A stretch of DNA of 64,000 nucleotides from an uncultured Dehalococcoidia bacterium (GCA_903844845.1 CAIMVG010000018.1:1-64000), one strand, 5' to 3'; shown: positions 1-7,995, counted from the first letter of the stretch. Notes: generated by a model not told the origin, from the letters alone. Program-made: numbers and translations.

Positions 1-518
1 TAGACGAATTCAGCCGTCTCGACCTGTACATCCTTGGGTATGTCGATAAGCACGGGGCCCGGCCGACCGGTGCGCGCCAGGTAGAAAGCTTCTTTGACGG
101 TTTTTGCCATGTCGGCGGGGTCGGTCACCATGTAGTTATGCTTGGTGATGGGCAGCGTGATGCCCGTGATATCGATTTCCTGGAAAGCATCTTTGCCGAT
201 GAACGGCCGTCCGACCTGCCCGGTTATCGCCACCATGGGGGTGGAATCCAGGTAGGCGTCGGCGATACCTGTGACCAGATTGGTCGCTCCCGGGCCGGAT
301 GTGGCGAAACATACGCCGACCTTGCCGGTGGCGCGGGCGTAGCCCTGGGCGGCGTGGGCGGCGCCTTGCTCGTGCCCTGTCAGGATGTGCCGCAGTTGCG
401 GGTATTGCGTCAAAGTATCGTACAAAGGCAATATCTGCCCGCCGAGGATGCCGAAGATCGTATCGACGCCCTCTTTGAGCAGGCTTTCACATACTATCTG
501 CGCGCCGGTTATTTTCAT
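1..518 (-). CDS. ilvB: Acetolactate synthase large subunit, N-terminal part (runs off left edge)
   Basis: Condenses two pyruvates, or pyruvate with 2-oxobutyrate, using thiamine diphosphate, the first shared step of valine, leucine and isoleucine synthesis. About 172 residues are visible, starting [20 protein letters not shown], followed by the FGILGG stretch and the [17 protein letters not shown] segment that carries the catalytic glutamate of TPP-dependent carboligases. The ATG lies 7 nt after the ilvD stop, and the AGGAG ribosome site overlaps that stop, so the two genes are translationally linked. The rest of the gene, and probably ilvN, lie outside the window. Close TPP enzymes are possible, but the ilvD neighbour supports acetolactate synthase. 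Confidence 0.93.
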   Translation of the reverse strand, partial: MKITGAQIVCESLLKEGVDTIFGILGGQILPLYDTLTQYPQLRHILTGHEQGAAHAAQGYARATGKVGVCFATSGPGATNLVTGIADAYLDSTPMVAITGQVGRPFIGKDAFQEIDITGITLPITKHNYMVTDPADMAKTVKEAFYLARTGRPGPVLIDIPKDVQVETAEFV

Positions 519-525
519 ATTACTC

Positions 526-2190
526 CTAAGACAGCACGGCGCCGTGCGCTGCAGAAGTCACCTTTTCCACGTAGCGGGCCAGGTAACCGGAGGTTACCCG
601 CGGTTTGAAAGCGGGGACCTGCGCCAGGCGCTGCGCCATGTCCTCTGCGGACAACAGAACATTCAATTTACAGTTCGGGATATCGACGTCTATGATATCC
701 CCCTCTTTGATGGCGGCGATAGGGCCGCGTAGGGCAGCTTCGGGGGCCACGTGCCCGATGGAGGCGCCCCGTGAGGCACCGGAGAAGCGGCCGTCGGTGA
801 TGAGGGCTACTTCTTTATCCATGCCCATGCCGGCCAGCAGCGAGGTAGGGGTCAGCATCTCGCGCATACCGGGTCCGCCTTTGGGCCCTTCGTAGCGGAT
901 TACCACGACGTCTCCACTTTTGATGAAGCCCGTCATTATGGCTGTCGTGGCCTCGTCCTCGGAGTCGAAAACGCGGGCGGGGCCTTTGTGTACCATCATC
1001 TCGGGAGCCACGGCGGAACGCTTTACCACCGCCCCCTCGGGTGCGATATTGCCGAAGAGAACTGCCAGTCCGCCTTTGGCGGAGTAGGCCGTTTTCTCCG
1101 AACGTATGACGTCGTGATCCTCGACCGCAGCATGGTTGACGATATCGGCCAGCGTTCTGCCGGAGACCGTCTTGCAGTTGATGTTAAGATGCGTCTGTAA
1201 TTCTTTCATGACGGCGGAGATGCCGCCTGCGCGGTCGAGGTCTTCGATATGATATTCGCCGGCAGGGCGTATCTTTGCCAGGCAGGGGGTGTCCTCGCTG
1301 ATGGCATTGATGCGCTCCAGTGAAAATTCTACGCCCGCTTCATGCGCGATGGCCATGAGATGCAGGACTGAATTCGTGCTTCCGCCGAGCGCCATGTCCA
1401 CCGTGAAAGCGTTTTCCAGGGATTTATCATTGATGATGTCTTTGGGCCGGGTGTTAGCCGCCAGCAGCTTCATGACCTGCTCGCCTGCCTGCCACGCCAG
1501 TTTCCATCGGCGCTCGTCCACGGCGGGGATAGTCCCGTTGCCGGGAAGCGCCATGCCCAGCGCCTCGTTAATGCAGTTCATGGTATTGGCCGTGAACATG
1601 CCTGCACACGAACCGCAGCCGGGGCAGGCCGCGTCTACCAGGCATTCCAGTTCAGGCTCGCTCATCTGGTTGTTCAGGACTTTGCCCACACCTTCGAACA
1701 CCGAATTGAGGTCGACTTTCTGGATGCCGTTTTTGGTTTCGAGCCTTCCGGCCAGCATCGGCCCGCCCGAAACGAAGATCGAGGGGATATTCAGCCTTGC
1801 GGCAGCCATCAGCATGCCGGGCACGACTTTGTCGCAATTGGGGATGAAGACCAGCGCGTCGAACTGGTGGGCCTGTGCCATGATTTCGACGGTATCGGCG
1901 ATGAGTTCGCGTGAGGGGAGGCTGTATTTCATGCCGTCGTGGTTCATGGCGATGCCGTCGCAGACGGCGATGGTGTTAAATTCAAAGGGCACGCCGCCGG
2001 CATGGCGGACACCTTCTTTGACTGCCTGTGCCAGTTCGCGCAGGTGGATGTGGCCGGGGACGATTTCAGCGAAGCTGTTGACTACTCCAATGAAGGGGCG
2101 CTGCAGCTCTTCGGGTTTTACCCCGACGGCGCGCAGAAGTGAGCGGTGTGGGGCACGCTCGATACCTTTTTTTACGGCTTCGCTCTTCAT
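526..2190 (-). CDS. ilvD: Dihydroxy-acid dehydratase
   Basis: Dehydrates 2,3-dihydroxy-isovalerate and its methylvalerate homologue to the 2-oxo acids in branched-chain amino acid synthesis; a cytoplasmic Fe-S enzyme. The 554-residue product has the expected full length. Visible family marks are [13 protein letters not shown] and [18 protein letters not shown] (cluster cysteines), [10 protein letters not shown], and the C-terminal [23 protein letters not shown] chose the ATG at 2190 because GGAGA sits just upstream; the frame is open to a GTG at 2250, but that would place the start inside the leader hairpin. First gene of ilvD-ilvB, with its own promoter and an attenuator-like hairpin in the leader. 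Confidence 0.96.
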   Translation of the reverse strand: MKSEAVKKGIERAPHRSLLRAVGVKPEELQRPFIGVVNSFAEIVPGHIHLRELAQAVKEGVRHAGGVPFEFNTIAVCDGIAMNHDGMKYSLPSRELIADTVEIMAQAHQFDALVFIPNCDKVVPGMLMAAARLNIPSIFVSGGPMLAGRLETKNGIQKVDLNSVFEGVGKVLNNQMSEPELECLVDAACPGCGSCAGMFTANTMNCINEALGMALPGNGTIPAVDERRWKLAWQAGEQVMKLLAANTRPKDIINDKSLENAFTVDMALGGSTNSVLHLMAIAHEAGVEFSLERINAISEDTPCLAKIRPAGEYHIEDLDRAGGISAVMKELQTHLNINCKTVSGRTLADIVNHAAVEDHDVIRSEKTAYSAKGGLAVLFGNIAPEGAVVKRSAVAPEMMVHKGPARVFDSEDEATTAIMTGFIKSGDVVVIRYEGPKGGPGMREMLTPTSLLAGMGMDKEVALITDGRFSGASRGASIGHVAPEAALRGPIAAIKEGDIIDVDIPNCKLNVLLSAEDMAQRLAQVPAFKPRVTSGYLARYVEKVTSAAHGAVLS

Positions 2191-2203
2191 GGTGGTCTCC
2201 CGC

Positions 2204-2233
2204 AAAAATAAAAAAACCGCCGTTGTGGGGCGG
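2204..2233 (-). terminator. Attenuator-like terminator in the ilvD leader
   Basis: On the minus strand a CCGCC/GGCGG stem with a 7-nt loop is followed by seven T, one A and five T. It lies between the promoter and ilvD, ending about 13 nt before the start codon, so it would stop transcription before the operon unless prevented. A GTGGG in the leader (about 2245-2250) can pair with CCCAC covering the loop and one stem base, a possible competing structure. No leader peptide rich in Ile, Leu or Val codons was found. Confidence 0.6.
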
Positions 2234-2264
2234 ATATTTCCAAAACCCACTCAAAGGAACTTCT

Positions 2265-2294
2265 AAAATATCACAGGCACGCTTGGAGTGTCAA
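2265..2294 (-). promoter_or_regulatory. Promoter of ilvD-ilvB
   Basis: A consensus -35 TTGACA (2289-2294) and a -10 TATTTT (2265-2270) are 18 bp apart on the minus strand. Transcription would begin near 2258, giving a leader of about 70 nt that contains the attenuator hairpin. Confidence 0.65.
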
Positions 2295-2355
2295 GAAAAT
2301 CAGGTATGGCCACCGGTTATTCCGTGGGTTTTCGTTTCGGGAGTCGATGCTATGC

Positions 2356-2790
2356 TCAAGGGTTCACAACTATATCAAACGACTCCTGCTGTTGGGGTGG
2401 CTTGCTGGGTACGTATAATGTGATCTGGAATGCGCCGGTTTTCAGAGCTTTAAAAAGAAACGCATTCGGTCCAAAGGGATTGGTTTCATCGCCTGTTCCT
2501 TGGACCGTTTTAGTTTCCACTAATGAGAATGAACTTAGGTCGTTGTTCTGCCACCCCCAGCCAAAAAGAGGGGCAGGTTGAAGTATGATCGCGAAAGTTT
2601 CGTTTATACGGGTATTTATTTTGCTGTTTGAGTCTTTGTAAACCGGCACGCCCGGCCAGGGATCGGGATTTTGCACCGCTGTTGAAGTTGCTATTGTAGT
2701 TGTGGTGTATGTTGGCGTTACTGAACATCCTGCACAGGCAATAGATATTGCCATGCTCAAGATCAATGTTGATAGAATCTTTGTTTTCAC
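2356..2790 (-). CDS. Small lipoprotein, possible chagasin-like (I42) inhibitor domain
   Basis: 144 residues. The N-terminus has a charged start, a hydrophobic stretch and ACAGC, compatible with a lipoprotein signal with the lipid-modified cysteine near residue 19-22. A Thr-rich linker follows. The remaining ~95 residues keep the order of motifs of chagasin-type cysteine protease inhibitors: PAPLFGWGW where the family has NPTTGYxW, a GTG loop, FLFKALKTGAFQITLYV, and a final FDIVV strand. The third inhibitory motif (RPW) is replaced by PSKPP, so the family assignment is tentative and inhibitory activity is doubtful. It would sit on the outer face of the membrane. Monocistronic in appearance. 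Confidence 0.6.
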   Translation of the reverse strand: MKTKILSTLILSMAISIACAGCSVTPTYTTTTIATSTAVQNPDPWPGVPVYKDSNSKINTRINETFAIILQPAPLFGWGWQNNDLSSFSLVETKTVQGTGDETNPFGPNAFLFKALKTGAFQITLYVPSKPPQQQESFDIVVNP

Positions 2791-3030
2791 TATATTTACC
2801 TCGGATTATTTGGCCTATTCATCGTGGTTGTATTCAAGAACATCAACCCGGGTCAACGCTCTGTTACTATACAACGCAAATCTGTCTATTTGGGTACTTT
2901 CAGTAACGTAATGAGCTATAAAAGACCGGCGAAGGTTGAAGGTGGCCCGAGTTTGTATGGGGGAATGATGGATGAGTGACGTTGAAGTCTACAAAAAAGA
3001 AATAGAAACTGGTTCACCGGGGAACCGCTA

Positions 3031-3615
3031 TTAGTCTTCGACGGCTGAAACGATTTGTTGTTTGTTGATCGCCGCGAAAGGGCCGGTTCTAAATAATTGG
3101 CTGCCAAGCGTTATGTTCACATCTGTCATGGGCAGGAAAAAAGCCCCATCGTTCAAGACATCTGATGTCTGCTGGTTCTTGGCTTGGAATAAATTCCCGG
3201 TGATGACATACTTCTGGACTTCCACGCTCAATTTCATCGGGGTTTTTGAAACGAAGGGATAAACTTTCGCATCCTTCCGGGCGCCGACCCCCCTTCCGAG
3301 GTTCTCATCCGAGGCTAAGACAAATAATATCAGGTCTTTTTTTAACCAGATAGTTCTTCGCTGTGCGCTCTCGGAGTCCTTGGTGGTCGATTCTTTGATC
3401 TGGATAAACTCTATTTTTCTATTTTGCAGTCCCGCGTTAGGGGTATTGAACATATCCAGGATACGCATTCCGTCGGGGCATGAGATAGTGCCGGTAATTA
3501 CTTGAGTTTGTGTAAAGAAATCGAGTTCAACCAGCTCACAGGACTGAAAAAGCGACAGGTCGCGAGAAGTCTGTGGATGTTGGATTTTATAGGCAATAGT
3601 AGTATCTATGCTCAT
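3031..3615 (-). CDS. Hypothetical protein with two repeated modules
   Basis: 194 residues with no signal peptide or membrane segment; I do not recognise a characterised family. It appears built from two copies of one module: residues ~29-106 and ~126-193 share VITG near the start, a DxxN turn, an F-x(3-6)-(E/D)-(F/V) strand, and a last strand of the pattern L/I-x-K-x(2)-I-x-F/A-V. The first copy ends KKDLILFVLASDE and the second NKQQIVSAVED. This suggests a small all-beta module used as an intramolecular pair. The ATG at 3615 follows an AT-rich upstream region. Function unknown. Confidence 0.6.
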   Translation of the reverse strand: MSIDTTIAYKIQHPQTSRDLSLFQSCELVELDFFTQTQVITGTISCPDGMRILDMFNTPNAGLQNRKIEFIQIKESTTKDSESAQRRTIWLKKDLILFVLASDENLGRGVGARKDAKVYPFVSKTPMKLSVEVQKYVITGNLFQAKNQQTSDVLNDGAFFLPMTDVNITLGSQLFRTGPFAAINKQQIVSAVED

Positions 3616-3933
3616 ATTGAACTTTAAACTCTTCGTTATACAATATTACGTAACTGACTACACTGATATACTGAGAGTATCACACGCAGAAAAATAAAAT
3701 CAATATAGTTTTGTGTGAAGTTGGTTTGATTTTAACACTTTATAACGACCTCACTTCGCCAATATTATATTTCTGATTGAACTAGCTTCGAGCCGGGCTG
3801 CTTGCGGGGCGTTGGAATATAGTGCGTTTCTTCGCGATAAGTGGGCTGAGGAATAAAATTGTAAGAAATTTGGTAATAGCCAGGCTAAATTCCAAAAGCA
3901 ATATGCGCGCGTTAAACAAAAGAAGGTTCTTTT
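3616..3933. other. AT-rich intergenic region
   Basis: 318 bases without a convincing gene. It must hold the start signals for the minus-strand gene at 3615; a TATAAC hexamer at 3635-3640 (minus strand) may be its -10, without a good -35. Base composition is clearly richer in A and T than the biosynthetic operons to either side. Nothing else recognisable. Confidence 0.3.
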
Positions 3934-4452
3934 TCAACTCATGTCGGTCTTTACTTTGCGGGCAAACTCCTCTGCCATTTCCAGGTCACGCCCATTCGGT
4001 CTGCCCTTGTTGAGTCCGCCAAATGATTTAAGAAAACTATTCGTGTTTAATCCCGGGCAACCAAACTCGCCGATGATAGTGTAGCCTCTCGATAATAATT
4101 TGCCCCTCAGTTGGGAATGATTCAACTCGAGGGCTTTGTTGTTGAAGGCGAAACCAGGAACACCGCAGGTTGAAAACAAAAATACTTTCTTTTTATTACC
4201 CGCCGGTAGCCGATCAGCAAGATTCAATAGTGAATTGTGGTGTTTCCCATCGTATATCCCGGAGCCGAATCCCAGGAGATCATACTGTTGGATCTGTTCC
4301 AACTGCAATTGTTCCGGACCCACTATTTGTGCCCATAAAACTTTTCCAATGGCCCTGGCAACCAGCTCTGTGTTTCGATGATGATATGAATGAACTATCA
4401 GCAAGGTTTGCACTGGTAACGATATCGGGTTCTTCTCCTTAGCATCATCCAT
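3934..4452 (-). CDS. Flavodoxin-like protein
   Basis: 172 residues. LLIVHSYHHRNTELVARAIG corresponds to the FMN phosphate-binding loop at the start of flavodoxins (S/T-rich loop after the first strand), although the usual TxTGNT is altered to SYHHRNT. GFGSGIYDGKHH and FLFSTCG match the second and third flavin-contact regions. The final region (FGCPGLNTNSF, then GRPNGRDLEMAEEFARKV) resembles flavodoxins of strict anaerobes. Likely a cytoplasmic electron carrier or flavin reductase subunit; partner unknown. Start ATG 4452 has AAGGAAGG upstream. A second, more typical flavodoxin occurs at 59153-59602. Confidence 0.75.
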   Translation of the reverse strand: MDDAKEKNPISLPVQTLLIVHSYHHRNTELVARAIGKVLWAQIVGPEQLQLEQIQQYDLLGFGSGIYDGKHHNSLLNLADRLPAGNKKKVFLFSTCGVPGFAFNNKALELNHSQLRGKLLSRGYTIIGEFGCPGLNTNSFLKSFGGLNKGRPNGRDLEMAEEFARKVKTDMS

Positions 4453-4510
4453 CGTCTGACCTTCCTTTGTGCTTAAAGGTATACGTAGTTTTATTCAACT
4501 TGGTGAATTA

Positions 4511-4705
4511 TCAGTTAGATACGACGATGTCCCCCTTGGCTAAATAACTATGATCATCCTGGTGATAAATCAACCCATACTGCCAATCAGCTGAGGTGGC
4601 AAGACTATTAAGTGTTTCATTCTTGATACTGAACGTGCTGAAAAATGGACCGATAACATATTCACGCGGAAGTTGAACACCGCTTCCAGACCGGTGGAGC
4701 CTCAC
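4511..4705 (-). CDS. Small hypothetical reading frame, possibly the second half of a broken gene
   Basis: 64 residues beginning with GTG. Its start overlaps the stop of the frame at 4702-4860 by 4 nt (GTGA), either a coupled pair of tiny genes or a single gene split by a +1/-1 frameshift. No family recognised; it ends YLAKGDIVVSN. No signal peptide or membrane segment. It lies in the accessory stretch that also contains an integrase remnant, which favours decay. Confidence 0.3.
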   Translation of the reverse strand: MRLHRSGSGVQLPREYVIGPFFSTFSIKNETLNSLATSADWQYGLIYHQDDHSYLAKGDIVVSN

Positions 4706-4860
4706 CTTTTCAGAATTGCCAGACTTCCCTGCATCGTGGATAGTGAATCACACTGCGGGTTTTGGATCAACAGACGATTCAACATCTGAACAATATCCGA
4801 ATCACGATCATCAACGCCCTTTATTTGTAAGAATATGGCCGTGAATTTATTCCGGGGCAT
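4702..4860 (-). CDS. Very short hypothetical reading frame (52 residues)
   Basis: Starts MPRNKFTAIFLQIKG at the ATG at 4858-4860 and ends in TGA at 4702-4704, inside the start codon of the next frame. Residues after the start (DDRDSDIVQMLNRLLIQNP) look like ordinary protein rather than noise. It may be a small gene coupled to the next one or the first half of a frameshifted gene. No function can be given. Confidence 0.3.
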   Translation of the reverse strand: MPRNKFTAIFLQIKGVDDRDSDIVQMLNRLLIQNPQCDSLSTMQGSLAILKR

Positions 4861-4931
4861 TAAGCCTATTAATATTTGCTAACCCAACTACCCTTTTTAA
4901 ATCTAACTCAACTTTGTCTTGGAAATTTGTT

Positions 4932-5570
4932 TTAGCCTTTCCATAACTCAGTAAATGGCACCGCGTGAACAACAATTGAAACGGCATCCTCGTAGGTGAA
5001 GTGCTCCGTGTTAATAACTAGATCGTAATCTAAAGGATCTTCCTGATTCGCTCCAAAATATCTTTTTATAAATTCGTGTCGGCTATCGTCGATGCGAGAT
5101 ATCTGGGCCTCGGCGCATTCCCGGTCTAATTGAAGAGTTTCCATCACGCGTTCTACCCTTAATTCTAATGGGGCAATCGTTAAAATATGGAAGCTCTCAG
5201 GATAGCCTTTTAATATATATTGGCTTCCTCGCCCTTGGATCACTACAAGCTGCCTCGCTGCAAGTTCGGTGATGATAGATTCCAGCCCCGATAGATAAAG
5301 CGCGTCATCCAATTGCATTTCCCATGTAGGAAGGTAAGGGCCTTTTTCTAAAGACAATCCGCTGCGCCCCAAGGCTTCTGCGATTCGCCCCATCAAACTG
5401 CCCGGTGGCATTTCTTTAGCAGCGATTTCTTGATCTGGATAGTTGAGTCTTTCGGCAACTTTTGCGATGATTTCCCGGTCAATAAAATCGGCATGAAGTG
5501 ATTCCGCAATCAGCTTGCCAATTTCCGGAGCTCCGCTCCCGAACTGGCCTCGAATAGTCACAACAGGCAT
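4932..5570 (-). CDS. Cytidylate kinase-like P-loop protein
   Basis: 212 residues from the ATG at 5570, chosen for its AGGAGG ribosome site about 7 nt upstream. The N-terminus MPVVTIRGQFGSGAPEIGKL is the altered P-loop of the cytidylate-kinase-like family (AAA_26 type), followed by DFIDREII as in those proteins. QGRGSQYIL and RVERVM ... DDSRHEFIKRYFG match the later conserved blocks, including the lid-like arginines. These proteins are usually of unknown substrate; the true CMP kinase is typically encoded elsewhere. Cytoplasmic. Its upstream side abuts the integrase remnant. Confidence 0.8.
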   Translation of the reverse strand: MPVVTIRGQFGSGAPEIGKLIAESLHADFIDREIIAKVAERLNYPDQEIAAKEMPPGSLMGRIAEALGRSGLSLEKGPYLPTWEMQLDDALYLSGLESIITELAARQLVVIQGRGSQYILKGYPESFHILTIAPLELRVERVMETLQLDRECAEAQISRIDDSRHEFIKRYFGANQEDPLDYDLVINTEHFTYEDAVSIVVHAVPFTELWKG

Positions 5571-5675
5571 TTTGAAACCTCCTATGAACCCATTTAACTT
5601 TATCAAATTGCACCGATCGCAACAATCCTTTTGGGCCACGTATTCGGGGGCTCAGATAAAATCACTCAAGTTTAA

Positions 5676-5911
5676 GTTGGAATTTGGTTTAGTTTGCCAG
5701 GTGCAAATTGTTTGGAGTTGCATACGTTCAGGAGGAAGTTTGCCTCGAATTTGCATAGGAAAGGGGTGGACATAGAGCATATTGTGAGGTTGGGGCGATG
5801 GGAGACGTTGGATATGGTGGCGAGGTATACCGGAGTGTGAAGTTTGAGGATAGCCTGAAGGTGCATCAGGGGGATGAGGGTGGTAATAGGGATAACGGGT
5901 TAGCAAAATAG
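5676..5911 (+). pseudogene. Remnant of a tyrosine recombinase (integrase), C-terminal end with a frameshift
   Basis: Reading the plus strand from just after a stop at 5673 gives a peptide containing HTFRRKFASNLHRKG, then VRLGRWETLDMVARYT. These are the C-terminal signature of tyrosine recombinases: the H-x-x-R box (5721-5732), the LGxxxxxx segment and the catalytic tyrosine (5826-5828). The frame then hits TGA at 5838, but adding one C at about 5831 restores YTRSVKFEDSLKVHQ up to a TAG at 5909-5911. So only the last ~75 residues remain, with one single-base deletion; the N-terminal and first catalytic parts are absent. It marks an old mobile-element insertion in this accessory stretch. Confidence 0.7.
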
Positions 5912-5943
5912 ATAATTTTAGGTTTATTTATGGGCACTGTGTT

Positions 5944-6276
5944 CTAGAATACTTTTCCGCCAAGTGGGACTTTCTTTGTTGGAGACAACAGGACTATATC
6001 ACCTTTCCCATCCGGCAAACCCAATATCAATACTTCTGAGATAAATGGCCCGATTTGCTTAGGCGGGAAATTCACAACCGCGATCACGGACTTTCCGACC
6101 AGTTCTTCTTTGGTGTAGTGTTTCGTAATTTGTGCAGACGATTTTTTAATGCCCAATCCTGTTCCAAAATCTATTATCAGCCTGTACGCAGCTTTGCGGG
6201 CTTGAGGAAAATCCTCTGCTTTAATGATTTCGCCAACCCTAATATCTATATTTTCGAAATCCTTATAATTTATCAC
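5944..6276 (-). CDS. csaA: CsaA-like tRNA-binding domain protein
   Basis: 110 residues from the GTG at 6276, giving the same length and register as Bacillus CsaA. It is a single tRNA-binding (EMAP/OB-fold) domain: DFENIDIRVGEIIKAEDFP, YRLIIDFG, KKSSAQIT, VIAVVNFPPKQIG, SEVLILG and DIVLLSPTKKVPLG all correspond to conserved CsaA blocks. Known members bind tRNA-like RNA and show chaperone-like, export-related activity. A TTG at 6312 in the same frame is an alternative start, but neither has a clear ribosome site. Cytoplasmic. Confidence 0.85.
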   Translation of the reverse strand: MINYKDFENIDIRVGEIIKAEDFPQARKAAYRLIIDFGTGLGIKKSSAQITKHYTKEELVGKSVIAVVNFPPKQIGPFISEVLILGLPDGKGDIVLLSPTKKVPLGGKVF

Positions 6277-6350
6277 GTCCAATTTATATATCAAGCACTG
6301 GCTTCGTTGCAAGTGTTGCGCTGGTTGCTACCAAGAATCCCAATGATGCC

Positions 6351-6659
6351 TTAGGATTTGATCATCACCAATAGCATCTTAAATCGTTTTATGGCACGTA
6401 AAGCATGCGGCTTCCCTGCAGGCATCACAATCATTTCCCCTTGTTTGACCATGATGGTCTCGCCATGGATAGTCACTTCAGTCTCCCCGTCAAGCACCTG
6501 GACCATCGCATCGAACGGGGCCGTATGCTCGCTCAATCCCTGCCCGGCATCGAAAGCAAACAACGTCACCGTACCGGCTTTTGTGTCGAGTAGGGTTCTA
6601 CTGACAACCGCATCTTTCTGGTATTCAACTGCATGTATAAGATCAAACGGCTGTTCCAT
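6351..6659 (-). CDS. Small cupin-domain protein
   Basis: 102 residues forming one cupin barrel. Motif 1 is partly kept: GLSEHTAPFDAMVQVLDGE carries a His and the usual Gly but lacks a second metal histidine in HxH. Motif 2 is MIVMPAGKPHAL, with P-x-G-x-x-H. Such proteins bind a metal or small ligand; the substrate is unknown. AGGTG lies 5 nt before the ATG. It overlaps the end of the upstream cysteine-rich gene by 17 nt and follows the YgbA-like gene, so the three probably form one unit. Confidence 0.8.
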   Translation of the reverse strand: MEQPFDLIHAVEYQKDAVVSRTLLDTKAGTVTLFAFDAGQGLSEHTAPFDAMVQVLDGETEVTIHGETIMVKQGEMIVMPAGKPHALRAIKRFKMLLVMIKS

Positions 6660-6954
6660 CTCTCACCTCTTTTACATCGTTGTATTTCAAGACTATTTCA
6701 GAACAAAATGACAGTGAAGCAAACGTCAGACTCCATGGAGTTCCTTCCATCTTGCCTCCCCCAAACACTGATGTGCCTGAAGCGCACCAGTCCATGCATG
6801 AGGGTATTTTATCGCGGTAAACCGGCTCTCCGCACTTCTGGCATTTTGTTTTCATCTCGTCGGAAAAGACTTCAACTTCCGCGGTGCAATTTGGGCATTT
6901 ATGGAGCAAGACACGCAGATTGCGGAAATCTTGACCTGTACACTTGCCGGTCAT
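6643..6954 (-). CDS. Cysteine-rich putative zinc-binding protein
   Basis: 103 residues from the ATG at 6954, which comes 1 nt after the upstream stop; an ATG at 6969 is possible but lies inside the upstream gene. It starts MTGKCTGQDFRNL, then has C-P-N-C and C-Q-K-C pairs (a zinc ribbon) and a later SCMDWCASG motif. I recognise the arrangement from small anaerobe proteins of unknown function that sit beside cupin genes; no role can be assigned. The last ~35 residues look less conserved and overlap the cupin start. Confidence 0.65.
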   Translation of the reverse strand: MTGKCTGQDFRNLRVLLHKCPNCTAEVEVFSDEMKTKCQKCGEPVYRDKIPSCMDWCASGTSVFGGGKMEGTPWSLTFASLSFCSEIVLKYNDVKEVRDGTAV

Positions 6955-6955
6955 C

Positions 6956-7330
6956 TTAAACCCCACCATACCTATTTCTTTCTTTGATTGTTTTTCTATT
7001 CGGATTTATCGAATTTTGCCTGCGCCCGTCCAACAGATGGGCAATTGCCGCCAGCGGATGCTTGTATAACATATGGGGGCCTGCGTAGCGCATGATTTTT
7101 CTTATCTTCTGTCGACTTATCGGATTATAACAATGCACCGGGCATTTGGCGCACGTGGTTTTACCTTCTTGAAAAGGGCACTTCTCAAGACGAAGATCGG
7201 CATATTCTTTCAGACTGGAACATTCAGTGCAAAGTATTTCACGTGCACCATCATGCTTGTGGCAATAAATGCCAATCATCGCACCGACAGTTTTACTTTC
7301 CCGTTCAATCCTGAGGTTGAACTCGATCAT
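6956..7330 (-). CDS. YgbA-like (nitrous oxide-stimulated promoter family) protein
   Basis: 124 residues. The core matches the E. coli YgbA family: RERESKTV-type start, MIGIYCHKHDG, LCTECSSLKEYADLRLEKCPFQEGK, CAKCPVHCYNP, and KIMRYAGPHMLYKHPLAAIAHLLDGRR. Cysteines are in the C-x2-C, C-x5-C and C-x2-C-x3-C patterns expected for a metal or cluster site. In enterobacteria the gene is under nitrosative-stress control; its exact biochemical role is not settled. It overlaps the following gene's start closely (stop TAA, 1 nt, ATG), indicating coupling. Confidence 0.85.
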   Translation of the reverse strand: MIEFNLRIERESKTVGAMIGIYCHKHDGAREILCTECSSLKEYADLRLEKCPFQEGKTTCAKCPVHCYNPISRQKIRKIMRYAGPHMLYKHPLAAIAHLLDGRRQNSINPNRKTIKERNRYGGV

Positions 7331-7457
7331 ATAATTATTCGAGCATTCTTGATTAAAATCCTATCACTACAAATAATGATACGTGACGATCCGGGACGCA
7401 TATGTGATAAATGTCATTCGGTCGAATAAAAACCGGTATGTTCAAAAGATCAGCTTT

Positions 7458-7829
7458 CTATTTCCAGAACCCATCATAGCTGAACACCAAACTCACCCCC
7501 CCGCACTTCGGGCATCCATAATGGTTGCCCGCCATGGGCATCGCCAGCGTGCGTTCGGAATACGCCGAAGGATGGTAACTTCTCCGTTGTGGGAATTTGT
7601 GCTTTTCCTCAAACATGATGAAGTCCAGAAATTTATGGTCCATCTCACCGAAGAATATCGGCCGTTTTCCGCAACCGGGGCATCGAGGGTGATGGTAGTC
7701 TTGGACGAGAAATTCACGGCATTCTTCGCAAGCCGCGGGGAGAAGATAGGCGCCGGTGGATTGGAAACCTTGGAGGATTTCGATATAGAAACCGCATGGG
7801 CACGAGGCATGTAATATTTGACCACTCAT
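7458..7829 (-). CDS. Zinc-ribbon protein of unknown function
   Basis: 123 residues with four cysteine pairs: C-P-C near residue 10, C-E-E-C at ~34, C-P-G-C at ~50 and C-P-K-C at ~105. Two would form one or two zinc ribbons. The centre, FFGEMDHKFLDFIMFEEKHKFP, is helical and charged. No enzyme motif, signal peptide or membrane segment. I do not recognise a named family. The ATG at 7829 has no strong ribosome site. Confidence 0.6.
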   Translation of the reverse strand: MSGQILHASCPCGFYIEILQGFQSTGAYLLPAACEECREFLVQDYHHPRCPGCGKRPIFFGEMDHKFLDFIMFEEKHKFPQRRSYHPSAYSERTLAMPMAGNHYGCPKCGGVSLVFSYDGFWK

Positions 7830-7924
7830 TTATATATAATAGCACAAATGTTCTATAGCAGGAAAGTCTAGTTGGTCAAAATACGGGTGGCTCGCCGCCG
7901 TGCGGAGAACAAATTTACATATAG

Positions 7925-7953
7925 TTTACACCTGCGTTACTTCAGGTTAATAA
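7925..7953 (+). promoter_or_regulatory. Promoter of the small membrane protein gene
   Basis: TTTACA (7925-7930), a 17-bp spacer and TAATAA (7948-7953) precede the gene at 7996, whose AAGGAG ribosome site lies about 8 nt before its ATG. The leader would be about 36 nt. Confidence 0.5.
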
Positions 7954-7995
7954 TTCAGGTGTATCATCTTTTCAATAACATAAAAGGAGAACGAT

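Noticed and set aside
2204-2233. Terminator acting for the plus strand
   Set aside because: The T run follows the stem only on the minus strand.
1289-2266. 325-codon plus-strand frame opposite ilvD
   Set aside because: It is the antisense of a clear, full-length ilvD; residue use (Ser/Met/Ala-rich) looks like a shadow.
5652-5906. Pro/His-rich minus-strand frame
   Set aside because: It is the complement of the integrase remnant, which has recognisable recombinase motifs on the plus strand.
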